Positions 20,158 through 28,866 of a stretch of 60,525 bases of DNA are shown here, piece after piece (the first letter of the stretch is position 1; every line of letters begins with the position of its first letter). The stretch comes from Lysobacteraceae bacterium (GTDB taxonomy: Bacteria > Pseudomonadota > Gammaproteobacteria > Xanthomonadales > Xanthomonadaceae), in NCBI GenBank assembly GCA_028868545.1, contig JAGWUF010000009.1, positions 1 through 60,525 of the forward strand, read 5' to 3'. The translations under genes were made by a program, and so were the position numbers. The notes beneath the pieces were generated by a model, which saw only the letters and a program-made list of their open reading frames with translations, ran no database searches and was not told the origin of the DNA.

Positions 20158-21273
20158 ATGACGCCTGCCGCCGCCCTCTCCGCCATCGGCTGGCACTGGA
20201 CACCGCAAGCGCTGGAACCCGGCTGGGCGGCGCTGCTGGCGGCGCATCCGGCCGCGCGGCCGGCGCGAATCGTCGAGCAGCACCGCAGCGGCTACCGCGT
20301 GGCCGAAACCATCGATCAGGCTGTTGCGGCCGAATCGCTGCCGGAATGGCAGCGCGCCGGCAGTTACCGCAAGGGCGAAATCGCTCCCGAAGCGCGTCCG
20401 GCGGTGGGCGACTGGGTGCTGGTGGAGGGCCAGGCGCCGACGTCGCTGCGGATCGTCGCGCTGCTGCCGCGGTTTTCCGCGATCAAGCGCGGCGCGGCCG
20501 GCGAGCACTATCGGCAGCAGGTGATCGCCGCCAACATCGACACGGTGTTCGTGGTGTGCGGGCTGGATGGGGATTTCAATCCGCGCCGGATCGAGCGCTA
20601 CCTGCTGCTGGTGGCCGGCAGCGGGGTGCAGCCGGTGGTGGTGCTGACCAAATCCGACAAGGACGATGCCGATGTCACGGCAGCCTTGGTGGCGCTGCGC
20701 AGTTTGAACGTGCCGGTGCTGGCATTGAATGCAAAGGATGCCGCCGCCGCCGAAGCGCTGTCGCCGTGGCTGGCTGCCGGCCAGAGCATCGTGCTGGTGG
20801 GCAGCTCCGGTGCCGGCAAATCGACCCTCACCAACACCCTGCTGGGCATTGAAAAAATGAAGACCGGCGCGGTGCGCGCCAGCGATGCGCGTGGCCGCCA
20901 CACCACCACCCATCGCGCGCTGATCGCGTTGCCGTCGGGTGCCTGCATCATCGACACCCCGGGCATGCGCGAGCTCAAGCCCACCGGCGAGGAGGACGTT
21001 GCGGAAAGCTTCGCCGACGTCGAGGCGCTGGCGGAGCAGTGCCGCTTCCGCGATTGCAGACATGCGCAGGAGCCCGGTTGCGCGGTGCGCGCGGCGGTTG
21101 AACGCGGCGAGCTGGATGGCGAACGCGTGGCCAACTTCCTCAAGCTGTCGGACGAAGTGGCGGGTGCGGCCAACCGGCTCGCCACCCGGCTGGCGCAGAA
21201 GGCCGATGCCAAGGTGCTGGGCAAGACCAAGGCGCAATACAAACGGCTGGACGGGAAACATGGCCGGCACTGA
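20158..21273 (+). CDS. rsgA: Ribosome small-subunit-dependent GTPase A
   Basis: A 371-residue circularly permuted GTPase that checks late maturation of the 30S decoding centre. In order: an OB-fold (about 35-110), G4 TKSD (164-167), G5-like ALNAKD, G1 GSSGAGKS (215-222), G2 RGRHTTTH, G3 DTPGM (266-270), and a C-terminal zinc finger with Cys295, Cys300, His302 and Cys308 (QCRFRDCRHAQEPGC). The G4-G1-G3 order is the family hallmark. ATG 20158 is used; a -10-like TAGAAT lies at 20126-20131, though no good -35 is seen. The end overlaps the next gene by 14 bases. Confidence 0.95.
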   Translation: MTPAAALSAIGWHWTPQALEPGWAALLAAHPAARPARIVEQHRSGYRVAETIDQAVAAESLPEWQRAGSYRKGEIAPEARPAVGDWVLVEGQAPTSLRIVALLPRFSAIKRGAAGEHYRQQVIAANIDTVFVVCGLDGDFNPRRIERYLLLVAGSGVQPVVVLTKSDKDDADVTAALVALRSLNVPVLALNAKDAAAAEALSPWLAAGQSIVLVGSSGAGKSTLTNTLLGIEKMKTGAVRASDARGRHTTTHRALIALPSGACIIDTPGMRELKPTGEEDVAESFADVEALAEQCRFRDCRHAQEPGCAVRAAVERGELDGERVANFLKLSDEVAGAANRLATRLAQKADAKVLGKTKAQYKRLDGKHGRH

Positions 21274-22516
21274 CGCCATCGCCCATCACGCCGCACTGGA
21301 TGCGCGCATGGCCAAGGCGGCCAAGGGCATCCGCCTGCTGAGTCTTGCCAGTTGGCCGGCCAGCGTGCAGCAGGCTTTCCTGGCCGATTACGCGCAAGGA
21401 CGCGCCAAGCTGCCGGCGTACCAGTATCCAAAACATGATTTTGCCGATGCCCGCCGCGAGTTGGCTGGCATCGCCGCTGCCGCCGATGCCAGCCATCCGC
21501 TGGGCATCTACCTGATCGAATCGGCGAACAGCTGGCAGCAGGCGGCCGAGTTGCTGGAACAGTTGGGCACGCCGCGGGTGGCGGAATTGTCGGTGGCGTT
21601 GTTCGGCACCCCCGATCATGCCCTGCCCGGCGGGGTGACCACGCGCGAGGCGGCGCAGCATTTCCTGTCGGTAGCCAACGAGCTCGATGGCGAGTTGCTG
21701 TCGCCAGCCGAGCAGGTGGAGATTTCGGCCACCGCCTTGGCGCTGCGCTTGCAGGCGCAGCTGGATGATTTTTTCGATGCGCGGGTGATCGAGGTGGAGC
21801 TGGACCCGGACCTGATCGCCAAGGCGGCGGCCGGCTCGCGCAAGATCCGCATTCGTGCCGGTGCGGCGTTTTCCGACTACGACATGCAGCAGTTGCTGCA
21901 GCACGAAGCCTATGTGCATTCGCTGACGGCACTCAATGGCCAGCAGCAGGCGGTGTTGCCCAGCATGGCGCTGTCCTCGCCGCGCAGCACCGCCACCCAG
22001 GAGGGCCTGGCGGTGTTCGCCGAGTTGATCACCGGCAGCATCGACATCGAACGCATGAAACGGGTCAGCCTGCGCATCGAGGCGGTGGCGATGGCGATGG
22101 CCGGTGCGGATTTTCTGCAGGTGTTCCGCTACTTTCTGGATGCCGGTCAGAACCAGGTGGAAAGCTTCACTTCGGCGCAGCGCGTGTTTCGTGGCGTGCC
22201 CACCGGTGGCGGGCTGGCGTTCACCAAGGACACGGTGTATCTGCGCGGCTTGATCGGCGTGCACACGTTTTTCCGCTGGGCGCTCAAGCGCGGCCAGTTG
22301 CAGATGTGCCGGCGCCTGTTTGCCGGCAAGATGACCCTGGCCGACGTGCAGCGATTCCAGCCCTTGTTCGATGCGGGGACTTTGCAGGAGCCGCGCTGGC
22401 TGCCGGCGTGGGCGGCGCGTGCCAATGGGCTGGCGGGGATGCTGGCGTTCTCGTTGTTCGCCAACAAGATCCGGCTGGAGCAGGCAATGGCGGCGGAGAC
22501 AGTGACCGATCTGTAG
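21260..22516 (+). CDS. DUF1704/KIAA0895-family protein with QEGLA motif and HExxxH metallopeptidase-like site
   Basis: A 418-residue soluble protein annotated in databases as flavohemoglobin expression-modulating QEGLA motif protein. The QEGLA motif is at 247-251 (ATQEGLAVFAEL). Thirty residues before it is HEAYVH (215-220), an HExxxH zinc-ligand pattern. In the eukaryotic branch of this family (MATCAP/KIAA0895L, a tubulin carboxypeptidase) HExxxH and a following Glu form the zinc site, so this bacterial protein may be a metallopeptidase. The N-terminal 150 residues are helical, and the C-terminus has FLQVFRYFLDAGQ and GGLAFTKDTVYLRGLIGV. Its ATG 21260 lies inside rsgA (14-base overlap), indicating coupled expression. 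Substrate unknown. Confidence 0.82.
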   Translation: MAGTDAIAHHAALDARMAKAAKGIRLLSLASWPASVQQAFLADYAQGRAKLPAYQYPKHDFADARRELAGIAAAADASHPLGIYLIESANSWQQAAELLEQLGTPRVAELSVALFGTPDHALPGGVTTREAAQHFLSVANELDGELLSPAEQVEISATALALRLQAQLDDFFDARVIEVELDPDLIAKAAAGSRKIRIRAGAAFSDYDMQQLLQHEAYVHSLTALNGQQQAVLPSMALSSPRSTATQEGLAVFAELITGSIDIERMKRVSLRIEAVAMAMAGADFLQVFRYFLDAGQNQVESFTSAQRVFRGVPTGGGLAFTKDTVYLRGLIGVHTFFRWALKRGQLQMCRRLFAGKMTLADVQRFQPLFDAGTLQEPRWLPAWAARANGLAGMLAFSLFANKIRLEQAMAAETVTDL

Positions 22517-22526
22517 TGGCCGTCTT

Positions 22527-23840
22527 TCAGCGCAGTGGCTGCAATTGGCCGTCCGCAGTGATGCGATAGTCGGCCGGCTGATCCGCCGCGACCAGCCGCA
22601 CCCGGTTGCCGATGGTCACCCCGGCGTAGCCTGGAATGTCGTGGGTCAGGCGCTGGAACACCCACGGTTTGACATCGGTGGCCGGCTGCAGGGTCACGCT
22701 GGCGTGCGGATGCGTGCGCAGCACCTGTGCCAGGGCCGGGGAGAAGACCGCCTGGATGCGGCCGACGCGCTGGATCTGCCACATCACCACGCCGGCGTGG
22801 AGTGCCGACAACAGCGCCACCACGGCGATCGTGAAGCGGCCCGCACGCGTGGCGGTTGGCCAGGCGGCAGCCACGGTCATGGTGGTCAGGGCGGCGAAGC
22901 CATAGGCATAGTGATTCCAGCTGCTGCCCAGCGGCAATACGGGCAGCAGGGCGGCGATGCCGCCGAGCAGAAACACCGGCAACAGGCGTTTCGAGGCCTG
23001 CCACAGCGCCATCAGCAGCGCCAGCCAGAGCACCCCGGCAAGCAGGCATTGCTTGCCGTGATGCGGCAGGGTGAAGGTTTCCAGCCGGCCGGGCACCATC
23101 GGGAAGAGCTGATATTCGAGCCAGCGTTGCGGCACATGCCGCAGGCTCAGGCTGTATTGCATGCCTTCGCGCGGGGCATGCAGCAGCGCGTCCATGCGCA
23201 GGCCCAGATACACCGCTGCGACAGCAGTTGCGGCCAGCAGCGCGGCCAGCCAGACGCGTTTGCGACCGTCAAACCACCACGCCAGCGCCAGCAGGGGCGG
23301 GATCGCGAAGGCCGCTTCCTTCCCCAGCAAGGCCAGCAACGTGCAGATGCCGGCGATGATCGCCGCCAGCTCCATCGTGCGTGCGCGCTGCACCAGCACG
23401 ACCAGGCACAGTGCGCCGCTGAGCCAGACCAGATCGGCAATGCAGCCCAGCCAGCCATGGGTGTAGGCGGTATAGGGGCTGAGGATGAACGCCAGTGTCC
23501 CGGCCATGGCCGGCCCGCGCGACATGCCGAAGCCGCGACCGGCCAGGTACAGCAGCACGGCATTCAGTGTGCCCCACAACACCAGTACGCCGTGCAGCAC
23601 CATCGGGGTGTCGAAGAAGGCGCGCGACAGCGCCATCCACACGGTGAATGTCAGTGGCCGATACTGGAACGCGTGGGTATCCGCCCACGGCGAGGTTCCG
23701 GCGTCGATCGCCCGCACCGCCCATTGCAATTCGTCATGGCTGAAATAGCCGGGATTGAAGATCAGCGGCGCCTGCAGCAGCAACGCCAGCAGCACGAGCG
23801 GGAGTACAGCCATCAATGGCCGGGAATCTGCCTGGCTCAT
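22527..23840 (-). CDS. Polytopic membrane protein, GT-C glycosyltransferase-like
   Basis: A 437-residue integral membrane protein with about ten hydrophobic helices and a C-terminal periplasmic tail of about 90 residues. After the first helix comes FNPGYFSHDELQWA; an acidic pair (here His-Asp-Glu) in the first outside loop is where GT-C glycosyltransferases bind metal and lipid-linked sugar. QYRPLTFTVWMALS and LSPYTAYTHGW also resemble uncharacterised GT-C-like proteins. No sugar donor, acceptor or O-antigen locus is adjacent. Its ATG overlaps the dadA stop (ATGA), so it is the last gene of the gltS-dadA operon. Function is an inference from topology; no confident family assignment. Confidence 0.6.
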   Translation of the reverse strand: MSQADSRPLMAVLPLVLLALLLQAPLIFNPGYFSHDELQWAVRAIDAGTSPWADTHAFQYRPLTFTVWMALSRAFFDTPMVLHGVLVLWGTLNAVLLYLAGRGFGMSRGPAMAGTLAFILSPYTAYTHGWLGCIADLVWLSGALCLVVLVQRARTMELAAIIAGICTLLALLGKEAAFAIPPLLALAWWFDGRKRVWLAALLAATAVAAVYLGLRMDALLHAPREGMQYSLSLRHVPQRWLEYQLFPMVPGRLETFTLPHHGKQCLLAGVLWLALLMALWQASKRLLPVFLLGGIAALLPVLPLGSSWNHYAYGFAALTTMTVAAAWPTATRAGRFTIAVVALLSALHAGVVMWQIQRVGRIQAVFSPALAQVLRTHPHASVTLQPATDVKPWVFQRLTHDIPGYAGVTIGNRVRLVAADQPADYRITADGQLQPLR

Positions 23841-25075
23841 GCGCGCTCCAGCAGCAACCGTGCGGCGCGTTCGCCGCTGCCCATCGCCAACGTCCAGCCC
23901 AGCATGCCGTGGCCGATGTTGAGCACCAGCCCCTCGCGCGCCAGGGTAATGACCGGGCTGGACTGCGGCGTGACCGGGCGCAGCCCCGCCCACGGGGCTT
24001 CGATGCGCGCGTAGTCCGCCGCCTGCGGCAGGCTGGCACGCGCCATCGCCACCAGCTGCGCGAAACGCACGGGGTCGACCGTCGTGTCCCAATGATTCAC
24101 ATCGGCCAGGCCTGCGACGCGAATGCGGTTGCCCAGCCGGCAGAACACCAGCTTGCGGGCGGTGTCGGTGATGCTGGCGGTCGGTGCCAGCGGGCCGCAG
24201 GGGGCAGTGAACGAATAGCCCTTCACCGCCATCAGCGGCGAGTGCAGCCCCAGTTTTCGCAACAGAAGATGACTGTCGATGCCGGCGCACAGCACCACCT
24301 GCCGGGCCTGCAGCGCCTGCCCATCCGCCGTGATCAGCCGCCAATGGCCAGCCTCGCGCTGCAGTTGCTGCAGGTCGGTTCCGAAGCGTGCCACCAGCGC
24401 GTACTGTTCACGCAGCACGTGCAGCAGTTGCACGCTGAACTGCCACGGGTCACCGACTTCCTCCTCCGGCGAATGCACCACGCCGGCCACGTTGCGCGCA
24501 TCGGCCAGTGCCGGCTCGACGGCGCTGGCTTCTTCCATCGTCAGCAGGCGCTGCTTGACACCGAAAGCACGTTTGCATTCGATCATCGCGCGCGCTTTCG
24601 GCAGCGCCGCGGCGTCGTAATACACATGCAGCTTGCCGCTGACCGCATGCTCGAACGACAGCGGATGCCGGGCCAGCAATTCGGCCATCGCCGCGCGCGA
24701 TTCCAGCGCCAGCATCAGGGTGGCCAGCGTGTTGCGTTGCAGCCGATGGGCGGTGGCGTTGCGCAGGAATGCCAGCCCCCAGCGCCAGTAGTGCGGATCC
24801 ATCGAGTTGCGGGCACGGAACGCGGCATCCTGCCCGCGCAGCATCGCCGGCAGTTGCCGCCACAGCGCCGGCCCGGCCATGGCATCGGTATAGGCGTAGC
24901 TCAACTGTGCGCCATTGGCGAACGAGGTGCCCAGTGCGGGCCCTGTCGTGCGCTCCAGCAGCAGCACGCGCTGCCCGCGTCGGGCCAGCGCATACGCAGT
25001 GGCCAGCCCCACCACGCCGGCACCGATCACGGCGACGTCGGCAGGCGAACCGGAACCTGTCGTGTGCAGGGACAT
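23837..25075 (-). CDS. dadA: D-amino acid dehydrogenase (DadA-like)
   Basis: A 412-residue FAD-dependent DAO-family oxidoreductase that deaminates D-amino acids to 2-oxo acids and passes electrons to the respiratory chain. The N-terminus has the dinucleotide fold VAVIGAGVVGLATAYALARRG (Gly18-x-Gly20-x2-Gly23) ending at LLERTTGPALGTSFANGAQLSYAY, a DadA signature. The C-terminal half has PWAGLRPVTPQSSPVI and LNIGHGMLGWTLAMGSG, which close the FAD site. The start is two bases after the gltS stop, and its stop overlaps the membrane-protein start. No alanine racemase (dadX) is nearby. Pairing with a glutamate permease suggests uptake and oxidation of amino acids, possibly from peptidoglycan turnover. 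Confidence 0.88.
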   Translation of the reverse strand: MSLHTTGSGSPADVAVIGAGVVGLATAYALARRGQRVLLLERTTGPALGTSFANGAQLSYAYTDAMAGPALWRQLPAMLRGQDAAFRARNSMDPHYWRWGLAFLRNATAHRLQRNTLATLMLALESRAAMAELLARHPLSFEHAVSGKLHVYYDAAALPKARAMIECKRAFGVKQRLLTMEEASAVEPALADARNVAGVVHSPEEEVGDPWQFSVQLLHVLREQYALVARFGTDLQQLQREAGHWRLITADGQALQARQVVLCAGIDSHLLLRKLGLHSPLMAVKGYSFTAPCGPLAPTASITDTARKLVFCRLGNRIRVAGLADVNHWDTTVDPVRFAQLVAMARASLPQAADYARIEAPWAGLRPVTPQSSPVITLAREGLVLNIGHGMLGWTLAMGSGERAARLLLERA

Positions 25076-25077
25076 GC

Positions 25078-26274
25078 TCAGTGCGGCCAGAAGTTGATGA
25101 AGCCGGTGATGATCAGGGCATTGCTGAAATCGATGAAGAATGCGCCCACCAGCGGTGCCACCAGAAAGGCACGCGGTGCGATGCCGTAGCGTTCCACCAG
25201 GGTGCGCATCACGGCCATCGCATTGGCGGTGGTGCCCAGCATGAAGCCGATGAAGCCGCCGCTCATCACGGCGGCATCGTAATCGCGCCCCATCACCTTG
25301 AAGACCAGCACGCAGAACAGCGCCACCAGCACCGATTGCAGTGCCAGATTGAGCAGCAGGGGCGCGGCCATGCCGGCCAGCTCCCACAGTTTCAGGTTCA
25401 TCAAGGCCACCGCGAGGAACAGCGACAGACAGACATTGCCGATCAGTTCCAGGGTGGGAACCGACAAGCCCAGCCAGCCGCTGCGATCCTCCAGATTGCG
25501 CAACGCCGCGCCCACCAGCATCGCACCGACGTAGGCCGGCAAGGTGATCCCGGTGGCGGAGATCCGCTCGCTTACCCAGGCCCCCAGCCACATCGCCAGC
25601 AGCAGGATGACGACACTTTTCAGGGCGGCGTGTTCGCGCTGCGCTTCGGTCGTGACGGCCACGGCCACGGCATCCTCCGGCGCCCGGTGATCCTGCGGCT
25701 GGATCGAGTGCAATCGATATCGGTGAATGAACCAGGTGGCCACCGGCCCGCCCAGCAGCCCGCCGCAGACGATGCCGGCCATCGCCGAGGCCACCGCGAT
25801 CGATTCGGCACCGACCACACCGGCGCGCTCGAACAGCGGCGCGAACGCCAACCCGGTGGCGGGGCCGCCGGTCAAGGTGGTGGAGCCGGTCAGCACGCCG
25901 AACAAGGGATGCAGACCGAATCCTTTGGCCACCGCCATGCCCAGCAGGTTCTGCAAGACCGCAAAGCCGCTTGCCAGCAACAGGAACACGGCGACCTGCC
26001 GGCCACTGATGCGCAGCAGGCGGGCGCTGGCGTTGAAACCGATGCTGGTGAAGAAAGCGACCATCAATGCCGGTTGCAGCCGGGTGTCCAGCTGGAACAG
26101 CACCACGTCCTGGGTTCTGGCCGCCCAGGCGGCAAGCGCGAACACCAGCCCGCCGATCACCGGTGGCGGCAGGTTGTAACGGCCCAGCGGTGGAATCACG
26201 CGGCACAAGCCGTAGCCCAGAAACAAGGCAAGACCGGCCAGTGCCAGGGTCTGAACCGCATCGAGGACAAGCAT
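25078..26274 (-). CDS. gltS: Sodium/glutamate symporter GltS
   Basis: A 398-residue inner-membrane protein with about ten helices that imports glutamate with sodium. The ATG at 26274 (MLVLDAVQTLALAGLALFLG) is preferred; the longer frame adds a polar N-terminus unlike the family. Two inverted halves are evident, each with a conserved re-entrant loop: LTGSTTLTGGPATGLAFAP and, later, MSGGFIGFMLGTTANAMAVM. These are the GltS-family motifs. It heads an operon with dadA and a GT-C-like protein, and diverges from maeB over 77 bases. E. coli GltS can also carry D-glutamate, which would fit the dadA neighbour; that link is an inference. Confidence 0.92.
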   Translation of the reverse strand: MLVLDAVQTLALAGLALFLGYGLCRVIPPLGRYNLPPPVIGGLVFALAAWAARTQDVVLFQLDTRLQPALMVAFFTSIGFNASARLLRISGRQVAVFLLLASGFAVLQNLLGMAVAKGFGLHPLFGVLTGSTTLTGGPATGLAFAPLFERAGVVGAESIAVASAMAGIVCGGLLGGPVATWFIHRYRLHSIQPQDHRAPEDAVAVAVTTEAQREHAALKSVVILLLAMWLGAWVSERISATGITLPAYVGAMLVGAALRNLEDRSGWLGLSVPTLELIGNVCLSLFLAVALMNLKLWELAGMAAPLLLNLALQSVLVALFCVLVFKVMGRDYDAAVMSGGFIGFMLGTTANAMAVMRTLVERYGIAPRAFLVAPLVGAFFIDFSNALIITGFINFWPH

Positions 26275-26351
26275 CGGTCGGGCTTCCTGTGCAGGGCTGC
26301 CACCGGGCAGAGCCGGTATCATCCCTTATCCGCAGCACGGAATTTGCCCTG

Positions 26352-28652
26352 ATGTCCGATACCCCTGCCAGTGACGACCTGAAACAAGCCGCCCTCGACT
26401 ATCACTGCCTGGAACCCAGGGGCAAGATCAAGGTCACCGCCACCAAGCCGATGGTGACCCAGCGCGATCTCGCCCTGGCCTATTCGCCCGGCGTGGCGTT
26501 CGCCTGCGAGGAAATCGCCGCCGATCCGGCCAAGGCCAGCGAGTACACCGCGCGCGGCAACCTGGTGGCGGTGATTTCCAACGGCACCGCGGTGCTGGGC
26601 CTGGGCGACATCGGCCCGCTGGCCGGCAAACCGGTGATGGAAGGCAAGGGCGTGCTGTTCCAGAAGTTCGCCGGCATCGACGTGTTCGACCTGGAAATCG
26701 ACGAGCGCGACCCGGACAAGCTGGTCGACATCATCGCCAGCCTGGAGCCCACCTTCGGCGGCATCAACCTCGAAGACATCAAGGCGCCGGAATGCTTCAT
26801 CGTCGAGCGCAAGCTGCGCGAGCGGATGAAGATCCCGGTGTTCCACGATGACCAGCACGGCACCGCGATCATTGTGGGCGCCGCCGTGCTGAACGCACTG
26901 GAAGTGGCCGGCAAGAAGGTCGAAAACGTGAAGCTGGCCACCACCGGCGCCGGCGCAGCGGGCATCGCCTGCCTGGACATGCTGGTGGCGCTGGGCGTGA
27001 AGCCGGAAAACATCCTGGCCTATGATCGGGAAGGCGTGATCCATGCCGGTCGCAGCAACCTCGATCCCGACAAGGCCCGCTACGCGCGCGCCACCGACAA
27101 GCGCACGCTGGCCGAGATCGTGGCCGGTGCCGACGTGTTCCTGGGCCTGTCCGCCGGCGGCATCCTCAAGCCCGAGATGGTGGCGACGATGGCGGCAAAC
27201 CCGGTCATCCTGGCGCTGGCCAACCCCTATCCGGAAATCCTGCCGGAAGACGCCAAGGCGGTACGCCCCGACGCCATCATCGCCACCGGCCGTTCGGACT
27301 ATCCGAATCAGGTCAACAACGCGGTCTGTTTCCCCTACATTTTCCGTGGCGCCCTGGACGTGGGCGCCACCCAGATCACCGAGGCGATGAAGCTGGCCTG
27401 CGTGCGCGCGATTGCCGCGCTGGCACGCAAGGAAGCCTCCGACCTGGGCAGTGCCTATGGCGGGGACGTGCCGAAGTTCGGGTGCGAATACCTGATCCCG
27501 CGCCCGTTCGACCCGCGCCTGCTGACCAGCCTGGCGCCGGCGGTGGCGCAGGCGGCGATGGATTCGGGCGTGGCCCAGCGGCCGATCCTGGATGTGGAGG
27601 CCTACCGCGAGAAACTGGGCCAGTTCATCCATCGCACCAGCCTGATGCTGAAGCCGGTGTATGACCGTGCGCGGGCACATCGCAAGCGCGTGGCCTATGC
27701 CGAGGGCGAAGAATACGTCGTGTTGCAGGCGGTGCAGACGGTGGTGGACGAAGGCCTGGCCTACCCGGTCCTGATTGGCCGCCCAGAGGTCATTGAAAGC
27801 CGAATTGAGAAACTGGGCCTGCGGATGCGCGCCGGGGTGGATTTCGAACTCACCAACATCAACGACGACCCGCGCTTTGATGACTACTGGCGGCAGTACC
27901 ACGCCCTGACCGAGCGCCGCGGCGTGACCCCCGATGCGGCCAAGAATCTGCTGCGTTCGCGGCCCACCTTGATTGCCGCCTTGATGGTGGAACGCGGCGA
28001 AGCCGATGCCCTGATCACCGGCATCGTGGGCCGCTACCACAAGAAGCTGGGCTACCTGCGCAGCGTGTTCGACTTCGATCAGGGTGTGGCCGGCACGGCG
28101 GCAATGACCGCCGTCATCAACGATGCCGGTGCATGGTTCTTCGTCGACACCCATGTGCAGCTGGATCCGTCTGCCGAGCAGATCGCCGAGGCCACCTTGC
28201 AGGCCGCGTTCCGGCTGAAGCTGCTGGGCATCGAACCCAAGGTGGCGCTGCTGTCGCACTCCAATTACGGCAGTCACCAGGACGCCAGTGCGGCGAAAAT
28301 GCGGCGCGCCTATGAAATCGTGCGCCAGCGCCAGCCGAAACTGGAGATCGACGGCGAGATGATGGGCGATACCGCCTGGGACGAGGCGTTGCGCCGGCGC
28401 ATCTTCCCCAATACCACGCTGAGCGGTCGCGCCAATTTGCTGGTGTTCCCCAATCTGGATGCGGCCAACATCGCCTACAACCTGATCCGGGTGGCCACCG
28501 GCGGGGTGGCGATCGGCCCGATCCTGATGGGCCTGGACAAGCCCGCCCACATCCTGACCCCGGCCTCGTCCTCGCGGCGAATCGTCAACATGACCGCGAT
28601 CGCTTCGGTGGAGGCCCATATCCGCGCGGAGTTGCGCGGACGCGCGGGCTGA
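26352..28652 (+). CDS. maeB: NADP-dependent malic enzyme, MaeB type with phosphotransacetylase-like domain
   Basis: A 766-residue enzyme that decarboxylates malate to pyruvate with NADP+. Residues 1-430 are the malic enzyme: [47 protein letters not shown] (metal/substrate site), the nucleotide fold [17 protein letters not shown], and [13 protein letters not shown]. Residues about 435-766 are a phosphotransacetylase-like domain ([52 protein letters not shown]). In MaeB this domain lacks transacetylase activity and instead binds acetyl-CoA as an allosteric regulator. ATG 26352 is used; a -10-like TATCAT lies at 26317. A 214-base gap separates it from aceE. Confidence 0.95.
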   Translation: MSDTPASDDLKQAALDYHCLEPRGKIKVTATKPMVTQRDLALAYSPGVAFACEEIAADPAKASEYTARGNLVAVISNGTAVLGLGDIGPLAGKPVMEGKGVLFQKFAGIDVFDLEIDERDPDKLVDIIASLEPTFGGINLEDIKAPECFIVERKLRERMKIPVFHDDQHGTAIIVGAAVLNALEVAGKKVENVKLATTGAGAAGIACLDMLVALGVKPENILAYDREGVIHAGRSNLDPDKARYARATDKRTLAEIVAGADVFLGLSAGGILKPEMVATMAANPVILALANPYPEILPEDAKAVRPDAIIATGRSDYPNQVNNAVCFPYIFRGALDVGATQITEAMKLACVRAIAALARKEASDLGSAYGGDVPKFGCEYLIPRPFDPRLLTSLAPAVAQAAMDSGVAQRPILDVEAYREKLGQFIHRTSLMLKPVYDRARAHRKRVAYAEGEEYVVLQAVQTVVDEGLAYPVLIGRPEVIESRIEKLGLRMRAGVDFELTNINDDPRFDDYWRQYHALTERRGVTPDAAKNLLRSRPTLIAALMVERGEADALITGIVGRYHKKLGYLRSVFDFDQGVAGTAAMTAVINDAGAWFFVDTHVQLDPSAEQIAEATLQAAFRLKLLGIEPKVALLSHSNYGSHQDASAAKMRRAYEIVRQRQPKLEIDGEMMGDTAWDEALRRRIFPNTTLSGRANLLVFPNLDAANIAYNLIRVATGGVAIGPILMGLDKPAHILTPASSSRRIVNMTAIASVEAHIRAELRGRAG

Positions 28653-28866
28653 AGATGGCGGCTCGCCACCGGAGCGGAGGCGGGCCGGCGGTGGATACCC
28701 GGTGCGGAAGTGGCGTTGTTCTTGGGTTTCTCGCGAAAGTTCGGGAAATTCCGATAAAAATTTGAATATGCCCGGGTATAAATAAATTTGAGCTGCACCG
28801 CACCATCGAATCCACCTCCAGGCTTGCTAGACTCGCGTTTCAACCGACCCCGGACTGGAGCGCGCG
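28653..28866. other. Intergenic region maeB-aceE with an AT-rich promoter-like tract
   Basis: This 214-base gap holds no open frame of note. Bases about 28745-28795 are strikingly AT-rich for this genome (AATTCCGATAAAAATTTGAA, TATAAATAAATTTGAG). A -10-like TAGACT occurs at about 28828, shortly before the aceE start, and CTGGAG forms the ribosome site. No convincing -35 at proper spacing was found. A regulator of pyruvate dehydrogenase could bind the AT-rich tract; this is inference. Confidence 0.4.

Noticed and set aside
26319-28619. 766-codon minus-strand frame opposite maeB
   Set aside because: Shadow of the malic enzyme reading frame without any recognisable domain.
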